Positions 16,483-29,120 are shown, counted from the stretch's first letter. The stretch is 64,000 nt of DNA from Epiperipatus broadwayi (GCA_028023455.1 JAQFVV010013069.1:1-64000); one strand, 5' to 3'. Notes: generated by a model not told the origin, from the letters alone. Translations and numbers: made by a program.

Positions 16483-18510
16483 TATTTAAAATATGAATTC
16501 ATATAATATTGCAATAATAATCAAAAAACCAAATTTTACTAAAATTTTGATCTCTTAACAAATAGATCTTTTCAAGTGAAATTCTATAAAAAAACTTATA
16601 ACATATATATACAAAACAAAATAGCCTTCATATCATTCACTTCAAAAAACAGCTTCCTTTAATATTAATGGATTTTTGTGAGATTGATGGTGTCAGACTC
16701 AATAAGTTTTATCATCAAAATTTCTTTTACTCTTTTTTTCAATTCCATTTTTTTCATAAAAGATATTCTCTGCATTGTCAAATAACATATTATGACCTGT
16801 ATTAAGTTCTTGAATATAGAAAGCTGAGTTATGATATCTATTTTTAACCCTACTTTTATGATCTTTACCATTTTGTAACAACTGCAAGGAATCCTTTAAA
16901 CTAGCATTGGGCAGTATTTAATTTAATCTTTAATTTAAAAAAAACCATATATTTGTATGTATGCTTCAACTATAATAAGTTGTCTATTCAATAGATGTGT
17001 CTCTAATATCCTTTAAAACCTAATAAATAAGATAAATGATAACCTGTCTTACATAAATAAAATTTGCTACCCTATAAGTTATTAATGGCAAAAAAGGAAT
17101 TTACTTGGAAATTAAGATTTTACCACTGAGCCTTTGTTTTTCACTATTGAAAAAAAATGTTTGTTGTGCTTGAAAGTAGAATCAAATATTTTTGACATTA
17201 ATTACCTATTCAATAAAATATTATAAAGAATAATGATTACAAAAAACAATATTTAAATGTTTCTAAGTAATACTATAGAATATTGTTTACTAGATTATAT
17301 CAAAGTATGAAAAAATTGAACTAGTTTAAGTGAATTCAGATATCAAAGTTTACCATCAAACTTGATAAAGTGAAATATGAGCAAAAAAGATATTGATATA
17401 TAGTTTAATTAAAAAATTGAATAATTAATCATAATTTTTTTACTGCATACATGATGTATTTTACAATATTACCCAGAATAATAGCATTAAATAAAAAGCA
17501 GATGATAACTAAATCTATAGAAAAAATAGAATGATTAAAAATAGAATATATGGAAATTTAATTAATAATAAAACAAATGAAAAAATGAAGAAGTTGACTT
17601 AAAATCAAATGAATTCCCATCTACTTTTAAAACGAAAAAAAAAAAAAAATTACCTATAATAATAGAATCACCAAAATAGTTATATTTGAATGATATAAGA
17701 ATTAAAAACATATGAATATTTATTTAAGAACTTGCTAACTTAACATGAGTAAATAAACAATTATAAAAATAGTACATAACTTATTGATTACAGATAATTA
17801 TAATAAAATAGTTAATTGTTTATAATCGCTAAAATTAAATTACAAATTGTAATAATGAATGGAAAGATAAAAGACATAAAATTAGCTATTCAAATATTCT
17901 GCCTTAATTATAACGTTGCTGAATTTTCATTGTATGTTTTTAATCATGGATATATCCAAGAAAGTGATAAATAGTTGCTAGTGGTAATAATATATTTGAA
18001 TATTACCTATAAAATAATTATGTAGTCAGTTGCTTAAGAATTCAAATAATATTTAAGCATCAAAATGCCATATTGGGCACAAGAACTTCATTCAAATGAT
18101 CAAGCTTATTTTTTGGGTTTATTTTTTTTTATCTGGGAATAGAAACCTTTATCTTTCAAGTGAGTCACATGCTGTGTTTGGCTAAATACTACAGAGAAAT
18201 CATACATTAATTTATAAGGGTGATCTAATATATAAAATAAGGTATGATGTGAATGTTATAACCAATGGCAATCAAAAACCCGTACTGTTTTACTGACATA
18301 TATTTATAAATCATTCTTTATCAACTACTGATGGTAAATAAAGTACTAAGTCATTGTTGCTCAGTTTAACAGCTTCTCCTCTTTTTTTGACATCTTCATT
18401 ATGTTTTTATAAAACATTTCAGTTTGTAAATGATAACATAATATTTTGTGGATTTTTAAAAAATATCAAATTTTAAGTGCTTTTTAAAACACTTTTCAAA
18501 AATAAAATCA
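16483..18510. other. AT-rich sequence without recognisable genes
   Basis: Low-complexity AT-rich sequence. The two overlapping minus-strand frames near 16665-16887 show no motif. It ends in the short TA tract (18511-18528) that E2 entered. Confidence 0.5.
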
Positions 18511-19579
18511 ATATATATATATATATATTGTACCGAGACAAAGTCGGTACAGGTATATACGCACACACACGAGCAATGTAAACACTCTATATTTTTTCTC
18601 TTCTTTCACTTTCAACTTATGATAAAAAATAAATGTAGTTTTCTTTCAATGCATTATAAAATACACTGTAAAATAAAATGTTAATATTTCTGATTAAATA
18701 GTTAAGGCTTTCATATAATCTATTATAATAATATTCTCTAAAAAGAAAACAAAAAAATAAAATATAAAGTACTACTAATATGCCATTTTAAATCTCATTA
18801 AGTGATTTCTACTTGTATATGCCGTGGGGGTAATTAAAAGGGGTTTGTTTTAGATTATAACTGTAGTGAAAGTTAAAAGCTTATAGAAGTGATTTTGAGA
18901 CAGATTAAATGCTCGACTTTTAAACTAATGTAAGTTAAATTGTTCTCTTAAAACACGCACACATGTATGCATAAAAGGTGTGAATAAGTATGAATTGTTT
19001 CTAATTGAGATTGTAATATGAGATTGCATAAACCTAAGATTGCCTCAAGCATATGGATTGAGTGGACATTACGTAGGACACGGACCCCAACGACAACTCA
19101 AAGAATATGGAACTCTGGGTGGAGATTCGATCCTCAGATAATAACCAACCCATATAAATATGAATCTAAATCTAAAGAAAAGGTCTTTTACACTCTTTTT
19201 TTTTTGTTTACGCTTATAGTTTTTTCTAGATTCCTCCAGAAGCTACAACTAGAACTTTTCTCTTTTTTGCTATTCGGTTTATCCAATATGATCACTGTGA
19301 AATTAACCTTTAGAGCGTCGATCGTCATGATGGGCTAGAAAACCCTTCAGTGATTGATCGACGCTCCGCCACCAGAACATCTCCACAGCTATGAATGATC
19401 AACAACAGTACCGTCCGAACATAGTGCTCCAATCAGTCTAAGGACGTTGTTCCGTTTAATATATAAGAATCGTCCAAACATACTACGCTGAACTTATGTG
19501 AAATGAATAACCATGTATTATGGAAACATCATCTACCAGGTTCGAACCCTCACCAAATTAGAAGCAGCAGAAGACTAAG

Positions 19580-19595
19580 CAAAATCCTAGGTAAA
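19580..19595 (+). promoter_or_regulatory. Shared LTR motif CAAAATCCTAGGTAAA (E2 copy)
   Basis: Exact 16-base match to E1. The second copy in this element is at 24458-24473. It lies about 120 bases downstream of a TATATAAG box, so it would fall within a transcript started there. CTAG|GTAAA has the form of a splice donor. Confidence 0.35.
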
Positions 19596-20289
19596 CATTT
19601 TTTTTAATAATGCTTCCATTCATTCTTTACGTAAACTTAAAAGGCAATCTCATAATTAATTAAATTCGACTTTCGTAAATCAAATATAAAATGATCCGTA
19701 ATCTCTCATATTTAAATCTTATTATTTTAATCTCAACTTTCGTAAATAAAAATATCAGATGCTACATAGTCCATCATATTTAAATCTTAGAACTTTTCCA
19801 GCTATGAACTTTGATCCTAATTATTATTTTCTTTCGCAGATAAACTATAACACATACCTATTTTCAAAATGTAAAAAGAGGAAATATATTTTATCAGCCA
19901 TGTTTATTATGCATAATATGTTCTTTTCTGTGCGAGTGTGAGAATGCGCATATGTGCGTGTAAATAAAGTTATTAATCAATGTTTCATTTTTTTATAATC
20001 AATACATTTTTTTTTAATTTAAACTAGTCGAGCATTCCTCAAATCATTTCTATAATTAAATATATTTTTTTTGAAGTTATTATTATTGTTAGCATTTATT
20101 CATACAATTAATTATTTTACTTTTAAATTTGTCTTCCTTATATTTTTCTTTTTGTTTTTATTTCTTTTAAATTTCATTCATAAACATCGTGCCGTAAGTC
20201 ACGATGTTTACTTATTATGTAGGTAACATAGGTTTAAGAGTTGGGAGGGCCTATTATTAATAAATATAAGTAAATGTCAGTAGAGCCAG

Positions 20290-20298
20290 TATAAATAA
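20290..20298 (+). promoter_or_regulatory. Candidate TATA box in E2 LTR
   Basis: CAGTATAAATAATT, repeated at 25167-25175 in the other LTR. It lies about 490 bp before the LTR end and would give a long U3 of about 1.75 kb. The TATATAAG near 19459 is an alternative. Confidence 0.35.
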
Positions 20299-20792
20299 TT
20301 CTATTGGACTGTATGATAAGGGGGGATGATATTATAAATGTCTAAGTTGTTTATTCTAATGATGCCTCAACCGAACATTCGTATTAGTTATAAATAACCA
20401 ATGATCCCGTCCAATGCTTGGATCGATCTGTTAAACAACCGATCTTCTTATCCATTGGTTAATATTGTGTCATTTGCCAGAATAATAGTCTTGAAGGCAA
20501 TCACATCACGACCCTGAGTGACCCCTATTGGTCCATGCTGGGAGTTCGAGCTTATGGGCAGGGATTAGACTTCAAAATCATTTTGATATGACGTAAGGTG
20601 ATGCGAGAAATTAAATTGTGAATCAAATCATCGTACCTGGCGCTCTCTTGTGTTGATAATGAACAACTATTGATATAAGAAAAAATAAATAAATCTTTAC
20701 GCTGTATCATGTTTGTTTTGGAGCCCACAATCCCTTTTAGGAACGGTTTAATAGGGAGCCGGTGCAAGGGGAAAAAGGGGACGGTAGATAAA

Positions 20793-20810
20793 TGGCGCTT
20801 CCAAACATGA
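20793..20810 (+). other. E2 primer binding site
   Basis: TGGCGCTTCCAAACATG starts about 7 bases after the LTR end. TGG matches a tRNA CCA end, and the position and GGCGC style fit Ty3/Gypsy-like elements. The tRNA cannot be identified by eye. Confidence 0.5.
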
Positions 20811-21226
20811 GGCTAATATAAATAATGTTTCAGAGAGAAGCAAATCAAGACATTAGCCAAAAGCGGCCGAACCTCATGAAAGACGCAAAACTGAAAAAAA
20901 AAAAAAAAAATCTTTTTTTCACGTAAACGAAAGTTTGGACGAATAGAAAGGGAAGGAAAAGGGAGAAAGGAAAATAACAAACGGAACAAAATACAGCGAT
21001 TCACAATATCGCAAATCTTTTAATAAAACACTTGGAGCCGGAGCGAAATAAAAAAAAAAAAAAAACATAGTGGGAGATGGAGGCGCGGACGTCGATTAAT
21101 CACTTCTTATCATAAATAAAAGAAAATCACGTTTCTTTAAGCATCAACAAAAAGTTGTAACATTTTAAGTATAAATATAGAAAGGAAAAAAGGAAAAAAA
21201 AATTTTTTTTCTTTATTAAATCATAA

Positions 21227-22423
21227 ATGGACAGCAATAACGATACTGCGTGGGAGGAGACAGGGGAGAGCCCTATAACGTTCAAAAAAATAGATGTTAA
21301 AGAAGAGGCTGAATCAGAAATAAAAATGCTTCTTAAAATGATGAGCCAAATGATGATAGAGATGAGGGAAGATAGGGAAGAAAGAAGGAAGAGAGAAGAG
21401 TACAGAGAAGAAGAAAGAAGGAAAAAAGAAGAGGACAGAGAAGAAGAAAGAAGGAAGAGAGAAGAGGACAGAGAAGAAGAAAGAAGGAAAGAGAGAAAGG
21501 AGGAGAGAGGGGAATTCATTAGGGAGATACGAAAATTATTGAAGGGAAACACAGGAGAGTCAGAGGAGGACCAGAGCAAAGAGGAAGACATAAAGATTGA
21601 CGAAGTAAAGACGGAGATTACCTCAATAAAAATAGAGATCGGTGCAGCAAAAGCCGAAATAGAAGAAACGAAGACTGAAGTGATAACAGCAAAGGCAGAG
21701 TTGGAAGACGTAAGACAAAAGGTGGACGCGATAAATAGAAAGGTAGAAGGAATCGAGCCACAACAGAACGTACCGAGAGAAATTATGGCCAAACGTCTGG
21801 AGGAGTTGGAAAAGAAATTTGAACTGAGAATAAACCTGCGGGAACTGAGCCAGTCGTGGGCTGAAAGGCAAATAAAAATTGACATCTTCAGGGCAGGTGA
21901 AAACGAGAGTCCGATGGACCACGTGGAGAGCACCCGGAACCTGTTTTCTGAGCCCTCAAAGCCGGAGCCATACAAAATCAATATTGCCAGCACATACCTG
22001 CAAGGGCCAGCTAGAGATTGGTGATGAACGATCGAGTTTAAGCCCAGATCGTTCATAGAATATCGAGAAGAGATCCTACGAAGCTTTTGGAACGCTACCA
22101 GACAAGAGGGGATCTACTTTCACATCACCAATGAAAAATACAGGCTCAAACCTAACGAGATGATAACGCAGTTCTATTACAGGCAGGTGGCCGGCCTCCA
22201 GCAGCTACCGGCGTATCACATGATGGAGGAGCAAATCATCTCGACCATTAGACACAACATGCCAACAGACATCAGGCAGATGATGCTAAGCAGGGATGAC
22301 GGGGGCATCCACAAGATGGGGGATGCCATAGCCAAGTTAGAGCGAGCGGAAGGACGAGAAAGGCATATAGAGAGGCCGGGACATGAACCATATAGAAGAA
22401 AGCTACCACCAGATCGATACTGA
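21227..22423 (+). pseudogene. E2 gag, interrupted by tandem TGA TGA
   Basis: One reading frame of about 398 codons, open except for two adjacent stops at 22022-22027. The pieces 21227-22024 and 22160-22423 share this frame. The N-terminus holds a Met-rich helix (MLLKMMSQMMIEM), a Glu/Arg/Lys coiled coil with imperfect repeats (REEERRK, residues about 50-90), and a second helix region. From about residue 210, FRAGENESPMDHVES and ASTYLQGPARDW match the Ty3/Gypsy gag capsid pattern, where a Trp-rich motif follows. The stops fall exactly there, and the capsid continues with FIEYREEILRSFW and FYYRQVAGLQQLPAY after them. There is no zinc knuckle. The tandem stops may be recent mutations or, less likely, recoding. 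Antisense frames here are shadows. Confidence 0.75.
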
Positions 22424-23405
22424 TGAAAAATTAGTCTAAAAACACGTTGATGAACATGGATTTGCCACAAGAATACGATTACCGGAGTATGCTTTATAAA
22501 CAACGGTAACTGAAGGAAAATGACCTCGGCCCGGAAAGGACTTACATATCGCATCACATCATACAATAACAAGGGGGGAAGGGGGGTTGATAAAACATTA
22601 TTTTAAACCAAAGCAGACCGCAGATAACTAAACACGAAAAAAAAAATAATTTAAAGAGAGAAAAGGAATAAATGTCATAACTCTTCTAAAGAAAACTATT
22701 CGAGGTAAATAAGTTAATATTTCTGAAAGCCAGTTTAAATTAAAAAAAAAAAAGAACGTCGCCCGCCTTCGACTAAAATATATGTTGCTCAAAAACACGT
22801 GGAGAAAGGAAGCGGATGCCGCCTAAAGAAAGAAAGAAAAGCCGGATCGCGAGAGTGTGCTATTATTGTTCCTTCCCTCAATATTTCCTATTGTGCTAGG
22901 AGGTACAGAGCTCGGATATTTTGAATGCTTATTGTTCTATAACTCAGATTATTCGCTACCTCGTAAATGTTGTCGTATTTTGCAGAGGGGACTTCGGAAA
23001 TGACCATCCTCCTGCCTTCCATTAGATAGACCGTAAGAGAATGTCTATATGTTCGTAACCTTGCATCGCGGGACTTCGGAAAGGTCCATCCCCATGCCAA
23101 CCTTCCACCCGGGGTGCCTGTACCAGACTGGGCAAGATATCTCCAATTATGGCATGCCCGCTCTTCGTAAAGAAAAAAAAAAAAGAATTTTTTTGAGTTT
23201 AGTTCGCAAATGTCAAGTGTCAATCCGAGCCTGACCACATGACCTGCCACTTTGTTTCTTTATATGAGGGAGAGTTGAACTGTAGGATAGTCAGCTAAAA
23301 TAAATGATTAAAAATCACATGAAGCGGGGTCAAAAATAAGGAATTTTATGGTGAAAATTAAAATGCCAAGACTCTCATTTTAATTTTAGACGGATCGCGG
23401 GGATA
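22424..23405 (+). other. E2 region between gag and 3' LTR
   Basis: No pol. A G-rich purine tract AAGGGGGGAAGGGGGG lies at about 22571-22587, some 820 bases before the LTR. A diverged direct repeat GGGACTTCGGAAA..CCATCC occurs at about 22988 and 23070. This part is richer in GC and CG than the surroundings. The short antisense frame at 22888-23250 has no recognisable motif. Confidence 0.6.
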
Positions 23406-25662
23406 TGTACCGAGACAAAGTCGGTACAGGTATATATGCACACACACGAGAAATGTAAACACTGTATATTTTTTTCTCTTCTTTCACTTTCAACTTATGA
23501 TAAAAAATAAATGTAGTTTTCTTTCACTGCGTTATAAAATACACTGTAAAATAAAATGTTAATATTTCTGATTAAATAGTTAAGGCTTTCATATAATCTA
23601 TTATAATAATATTCTCTAAAAAGAAAACAAAAAAATAAAATATAAAGTACTACTAATATGCCATTTTAAATCTCAATAAGTGATTTCTACTTGTATATGC
23701 CGTGGGGGACATTAAAAGGGGTTTGTTTTAGATTATAACTGTAATGAAAGTTAAAAGCTTATAGAAATGATTTTGAGACAGATTAAATGCTCGACTTTTA
23801 AACTAATGTAAGTTAAATTGTTCTCTTAAAACACGCACACATGTATGCATAAAAGGTGTGAATAAGTATGAATTGTTTCTAATTGAGATTGTAATATGAG
23901 ATTGCATAAACCTAAGATTGCCTCAAGCATATGGATTGAGTGGACATTACGTAGGACACGGACCCCAACGACAACTCAAAGAATATGGAACTCTGGGTGG
24001 AGATTCGATCCTCAGATAATAACCAACCCATATAAATATGAATCTAAATCTAAAGAAAAGGTCTTTTACACTCTTTTTTTTTTGTTTATGCTTATAGTTT
24101 TTTCTAGATTCCTCCGGAAGCTACAACTAGAACTTTTCTCTTTTTTGCTATCCGGTTTATCCAATATGATCACTGTGAAATTAACCTCTAGAGCGTTGAT
24201 CGTCATGATGGGCTAGAAAACCCTTCAGTGATTGATCGACGCTCCGCCGCCAGAACATCTCCACAGCTATGAATGATCAACAACAGTACCGTCCGAACAT
24301 AGTGCTTCAATCAGTCTAAGGACGTTGTTCCATTTAATATATAAGAATCGTCCAAACATACTATGCTGAACTTATGTGAAATGAATAACCATGTATTATG
24401 GAAACATCATCTACCAGGTTCGAACCCTCACCAAATTAGAAGCAGCACAAGACTAAGCAAAATCCTAGGTAAACATTTTTATTAATAATGCTTCCATTCA
24501 TTCTTTACGTAAACTTAAAAGGCAATCTCATAATTAATTAAATTCGACTTTCGTAAATCAAATATAAAATGATCCGTAATCTCTCATATTTAAATCTTAT
24601 TATTTTAATCTCAACTTTCGTAAATAAAAATATTAGATGCTACATAGTCCATCATATTTAAATCTTAGAACTTTTCCAGCTATGAACTTTGATCCTAATT
24701 ATTATTTTCTTTCGCAGATAAACTATAACACATACCTATTTTCAAAATGTAAAAAGAGGAAATATATTTTATCAGCCATGTTTATTATGCATAATATGTT
24801 CTTTTCTGTGCGAGTGCGAGAATGCGCGTATGTGCGTGTAAATAAAGTTATTAATCAATGTTTCATTTTTTTATAATCAATACATTTTTTTTTAATTTAA
24901 ACTAGTCGAGCATTCCTCAAATCATTTCTATAATTAAATATATTTTTTTTGAAGTTATTATTATTGTTAGCATTTATTCATAAATTAATTATTTTACTTT
25001 TAAATTTGTCTTCCTTATATTTTTCTTTTTGTTTTTATTTCTTTTAAATTTCATTCATAAACATCGTGCCGTAAGTCACGATGTTTACTTATTATGTAGT
25101 TAACGTAGGTTTAAGAGTTGGGAGGGCCTATTATTAATAAATATAAGTAAATGTCAATAGAGCCAGTATAAATAATTCTATTGGACTGTATGATAAGGGG
25201 GGGATGATATTATAAACGTCTAAGTTGTTTATTCTAATGATGCCTCAACCGAACATTCGTATGTTATAAATAACCAATGATCCCGTCCAATGCTTGGATC
25301 GATCTGTTAAACAACCGATCTTCTTATCCATTGGTTAATATTGTGTCATTTGCCAGAATAATAGTCTTGAAGGCAATCACATCGCGACCCTGAGTGACCC
25401 CTATTGGTCCATGCTGGGAGTTCGAGCTTATGGGCAGGGATTAGACTTCAAAATCGTTTTGATATGATGTAAGGTGATGCGAGAAATTAAATTGTGAATC
25501 AAATCATCGTATCTGGCGCCCTCTTGTGTTGATAATGAACAACTATTGATATAAGAAAAAATAAATAAATCTTTACGCTGTATCATGTTTGTTTTGGAGC
25601 CCACAATCCCTTTTAGGAACGGTTTAATAGGGAGCCGGTGCAAGGGGAAAAAGGGGACGGTA
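23406..25662 (+). repeat. E2 3' LTR
   Basis: Copy of 18529-20785 with the same hairpin head and few substitutions. The 3' edge CGGTA meets a TAATATATATATATATTG tract, matching the TA context at the other end. Confidence 0.85.
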
Positions 25663-25679
25663 TAATATATATATATATT

Positions 25680-27380
25680 GTTACATTTTAGTTTAACATA
25701 GTAACTTAAATATAAGAAGCTTTTAATCCTGCTAGAGGAGAAAATAATTATTAATAAAAGATTTCTTTTTTAACACTGAAACTGCATTAGTATATGTGCC
25801 AATTAGAAATTCTAACCTCATATTTAGAACACTCAAATAGTATCATATTTCAGTTTGTAAATTGTAATAACAATATTTTTCTGGGAATTTTTTTTAATTA
25901 ATGCTAATGCTTTCTTTTGAATATTATTCTCTTCTTAAAAATTAAAATTTAAGCATAAAATGTTTTTTATTTTGTTTAAAAATATTTTTATGAATATACG
26001 TAATACATGCTGTAATATATTTTAATTAAACTTTTGTTTGAACTAGTTTTCTCATATTAGAAAGAATTTTGTTGAGATAAATAATATAAAGTGATTGAAA
26101 CTACTTCCTTTTAGATAAAGTCATGAATTTCTGTCATGAACCAAATACCTAAAGATCTTTCTAACTAAATCAAAAAAATGTTCCTTCTAAAACTATTTAT
26201 ACTATTATAACACCATATACGTCACAATATTAGTTATCATATTCTAATGAACAATTTAAAAATCTTTTCACATACTACTTTAATAAATTTATTTTATTAA
26301 TTCAAATATTCAAGCTTCTTATTTGATTCTTATTATAGTTCCAAGATCCAATGTAATATTTTTATTCTCATCATAAAAACATAATTTTAAAAAATCTATA
26401 ATTTTTATTATCCCCAACACTATGTTTTTCACTTTCAGTACAATTTAACCTTATTTTTTCCCAGCAATTTATAGTTCAAAAATAAATGCTCAATTCTCTG
26501 TCTCTCTCTTTTAGTTCCACATAAATGGCGTACCCAGCTCTAATTCTTATCTCATTTTTATTGCCTCTTTTCAGTAACCAAAATTTATATTGTTGTAACA
26601 CATTATGACAAACAATTATTTTATTTTTATTCATTTTTATAATTTAACTTATTTTTCTGAAATCAATTGTCTATTTTATTTTTTTAGCTTTCTTAACTAT
26701 AGACTTGAAATGTATTTTATATACATTTATTAATTTCTTATTTAAATTTCTATAAATAAATTCTCTATTTATAATTGTAAAAGTTTTTAGATTATTATAT
26801 TTCTTTTCTCTAATAATTATATTAAACAATATTTTTTACAATAAAAGAATTAAAACATATAGAACAGTGTTTCTCTATCAGTAAACAACTAGTGGTCAAC
26901 AAAAAGCTTATAAATTTGTTTATATTTATTACATATTTTTTTACAATCCTTTGAATTATGACTAATTTTATTAACTTCATCTTTAATTAATTTCTAAGAT
27001 TTTCTTTTGTTTGTTAGTTGTTTATTCACAGAATCCATAGAAAATAGATTAAGAAACTTTTTTGTATGTTTGTATTTTATTTCTACTTTCTAGTATCAGT
27101 CATCTCACAGTAAAAACACTGCACCATTAACAATTTTGCACATGCACACTTCATGCATTGGGGCAGACTTTAGTATGTATAAAATTAACACTAACAATTG
27201 TCAGTTGTACATATTATGTAATTTGCCATATCCAGCCAATTGAAATTGCACTGGTGCACAATGGTAGGAATTACTACATAATAAGTATGTACTATAAATT
27301 AAAGTTGATTAAATACTTCATATTTACTTTTTTGATAAATTTTAGCCACTTAAAAAATGAATAATAACAAGAAAACATCA
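25680..27380. other. Old AT-rich sequence with a possible LINE C-terminal relic
   Basis: Mostly featureless. On the minus strand at about 26470-26600 a short stretch reads ELGTPFMWN followed by KRETEN and AFIFEL, reminiscent of the Cys-rich C-terminal ETxEHLF motif of some LINE ORF2 proteins. The match is weak. The small plus frame at 27158-27364 has no motif. Confidence 0.3.
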
Positions 27381-27479
27381 AAAACTATTGCAGACTTTTT
27401 TTAAAAAAAATCCAAACATAAGTACTTTGAATGCTAATGAAAATATTCTTCATTCACAAAATGATTTATCTCAGGCAAA

Positions 27480-29120
27480 ACAAAAATGTACTGTTGTTTA
27501 TCAAGTCAATCCTTATTATTTAAAATTTGTTTTCATCTTGTACCTTAATTAGAGAAAAATTTACCAGATTTCAATTGTTATTTGCAGTAAAATTTTATTT
27601 AATGAATGTACGAAGCCGGTAAAATTAATGCATCTTTTACAGACCAAACATTAAAATCTCCAAAATAAGCCATTTTTGAATGTAAAAGTGCTGAATTAAA
27701 AAACAAAAATCTTTTTATAAAAAAATTGTTTTAGACCATAAGCCTCTTGTAAGAGCATAATATTTAGTTGCATAAATAATTTCTAAATGCAAAAAGCAGT
27801 TCTGTATTGCTGCAAACTTAATTAAACCATGTTTAATAAACATATGTTTAAAATCCTAGATATTGTTGCTGGAGGAAAAATGAATACTTTGCCACTTTTT
27901 ATCAATACTATTCAATGCAAATTTAGGGAATTTGTGACTGATATTGAAGATCAAATAATTCAAAGAGTAATAAATCATTGTTCACAATTCAAATAGATGA
28001 ATCTACCAATAAAACCATATTTTTGTTATATTCATTATATTGATTATGAAATCAATGTTGTAAAATAAAAATGTTTCATTGTATTGAAGTTCCTATTCAC
28101 ACTACTAGTCTAGTTCAGATATATTTAAAACAACTAACAATTACATCAAAAAATCACTTAATTCAAAAATTGTGTTACTGATGGAGCAGCAAATATAACT
28201 AGAATGTATTCAATAGTTGCAAAAATATTAAAGAAGTAGTGATGGCAGAATGATTTGTAACCATTGTGTTATCTGTTGTAAGCATGTAACTATTAAAAAA
28301 TTGTCTCTTGACTTGAATAATGTCCATACCTCAATCAATAAAAATAAATTATATTAAATGCAATGCAATAAATTCAAGATTATTTTCAAGTTTATGCAAT
28401 GAAATGGGATCTTACATAAAAATTTACTACTTCATGCAGAGGTATGACTGTTGTTGAGAGAAAAACATTAACATCTTATAAATTAAGAAAAAAAAGTAAA
28501 ACATTTCTAGAAACAAAAAATTCGGAATTAAGAAATATTTTTTTGTAACAACAATTGAATTGCCAAACTGGCTGACTTGGCAGACATATTTTCATTAATA
28601 AATGAACTAAATTTAAGCCTGTCAGGTAATAGTACTATTTTTGATTTATGGCATAAAATTGAGGTATTCAAAAAAAAGTTAAAAATATGGTGTAAGAAAA
28701 TTACAAAATACTGTTTATGGACATTTAACAGGACTTTGTTGTGTATTTGATCAATATTATCCACAGGAAGACACATGGAAAAGCAATATGTGGATTTTAA
28801 ATTCGTACATTGAACAAAAAAAAATAACTTAAATGATTTGGAATAGAAAAAAATTAATAGTCTTAAGTTGCAATAGTACAATGAAATTATTATTTAGTTT
28901 AACAAGTATAACTTGATTTTAGATTAAAATTAAAACTGAATATCCAAAATTACATAAAAAGTATTAAGAATGTTATTACTGTTTTCGACCACTAATTAAT
29001 GTGAATCAACATTTTCGGGAATGATATTCATAAAAATCAAAAGAAAGAAATCATTTATTAATAAATCCAACTTAGCACTTAGCCATCACAATATATTCCA
29101 CAGACTTAATAAGCTAATTA
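27480..29120 (+). pseudogene. hAT-family transposase relic (ZBED5-like)
   Basis: Reading across frames on the plus strand gives the order of a ZBED5/SCAND3-type hAT protein. A decayed BED zinc-finger end comes first (KPVKLMHLLQTKH, about 27615-27660). VTDIEDQIIQRV follows at about 27930. The catalytic-core strand TDGAANITRMYS is at about 28175. LFSSLCNEMG is at about 28390, then TIFDLWHKIEVFKKKL at about 28630. A C-terminal dimerisation region (EYPKLHKK, CESTFSGMIF) is at about 28940-29030. Many stops and frameshifts make it non-functional. CG depletion suggests it is old. No terminal inverted repeats were identified. The 117-codon antisense frame at 28528-28881 is a shadow. Confidence 0.7.

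Larger units (their letters stand above)
18529..20785 (+). repeat. E2 5' LTR
   Basis: It starts with a perfect hairpin TGTACCGA-GACAAAG-TCGGTACA. It contains the E1-shared motif at 19580-19595, a GGTTCGAACCC B-box-like sequence near 19540, and TATA-type boxes at about 19459 (TATATAAG) and 20290 (TATAAATAA). A 106-codon frame at 19018-19338 recurs in the other LTR, but the differences I see between copies all change amino acids, so it does not look constrained. The exact 3' boundary is uncertain by a few bases. Confidence 0.85.
18529..25662 (+). mobile_element. LTR element E2 (non-autonomous, gag-only)
   Basis: Direct repeats 18529-20785 and 23406-25662, both about 2257 bp and nearly identical, enclose about 2.6 kb. 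A primer site TGGCGCTTCCAAACATG starts at 20793. A gag-type frame (21227-22423) is the only coding content; I see no protease, RT, RNase H or integrase. (TA)n borders both outer ends. The ends are TGTACCG...CGGTA, a short inverted repeat. LTRs over 2.2 kb that rival the interior in length are unusual. The element must rely on pol proteins from elsewhere. High LTR identity indicates recent insertion. Confidence 0.88.

Noticed and set aside
19018-19338. 106-codon frame repeated in both E2 LTRs (also 23896-24216)
   Set aside because: The nucleotide differences I see between the copies (five) all change the amino acid, so no constraint is visible. The duplication is simply the LTR pair.
21127-22056. 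309-codon minus-strand frame, the longest in the window
   Set aside because: It is the antisense of the gag coiled-coil region. Its Ser/Leu/Phe-rich repeats are the complement of the GAA/AGA codon repeats, and the sense frame has the capsid-like motifs and primer-site context.
18529-25662. E2 as a DNA transposon with long terminal direct repeats
   Set aside because: The gag capsid pattern, the TGG primer site after the first repeat and TG-starting LTRs favour an LTR retrotransposon.
28528-28881. 117-codon minus-strand frame
   Set aside because: Antisense to the hAT relic, whose plus-strand motifs (TIFDLWHKIE and others) explain this sequence.
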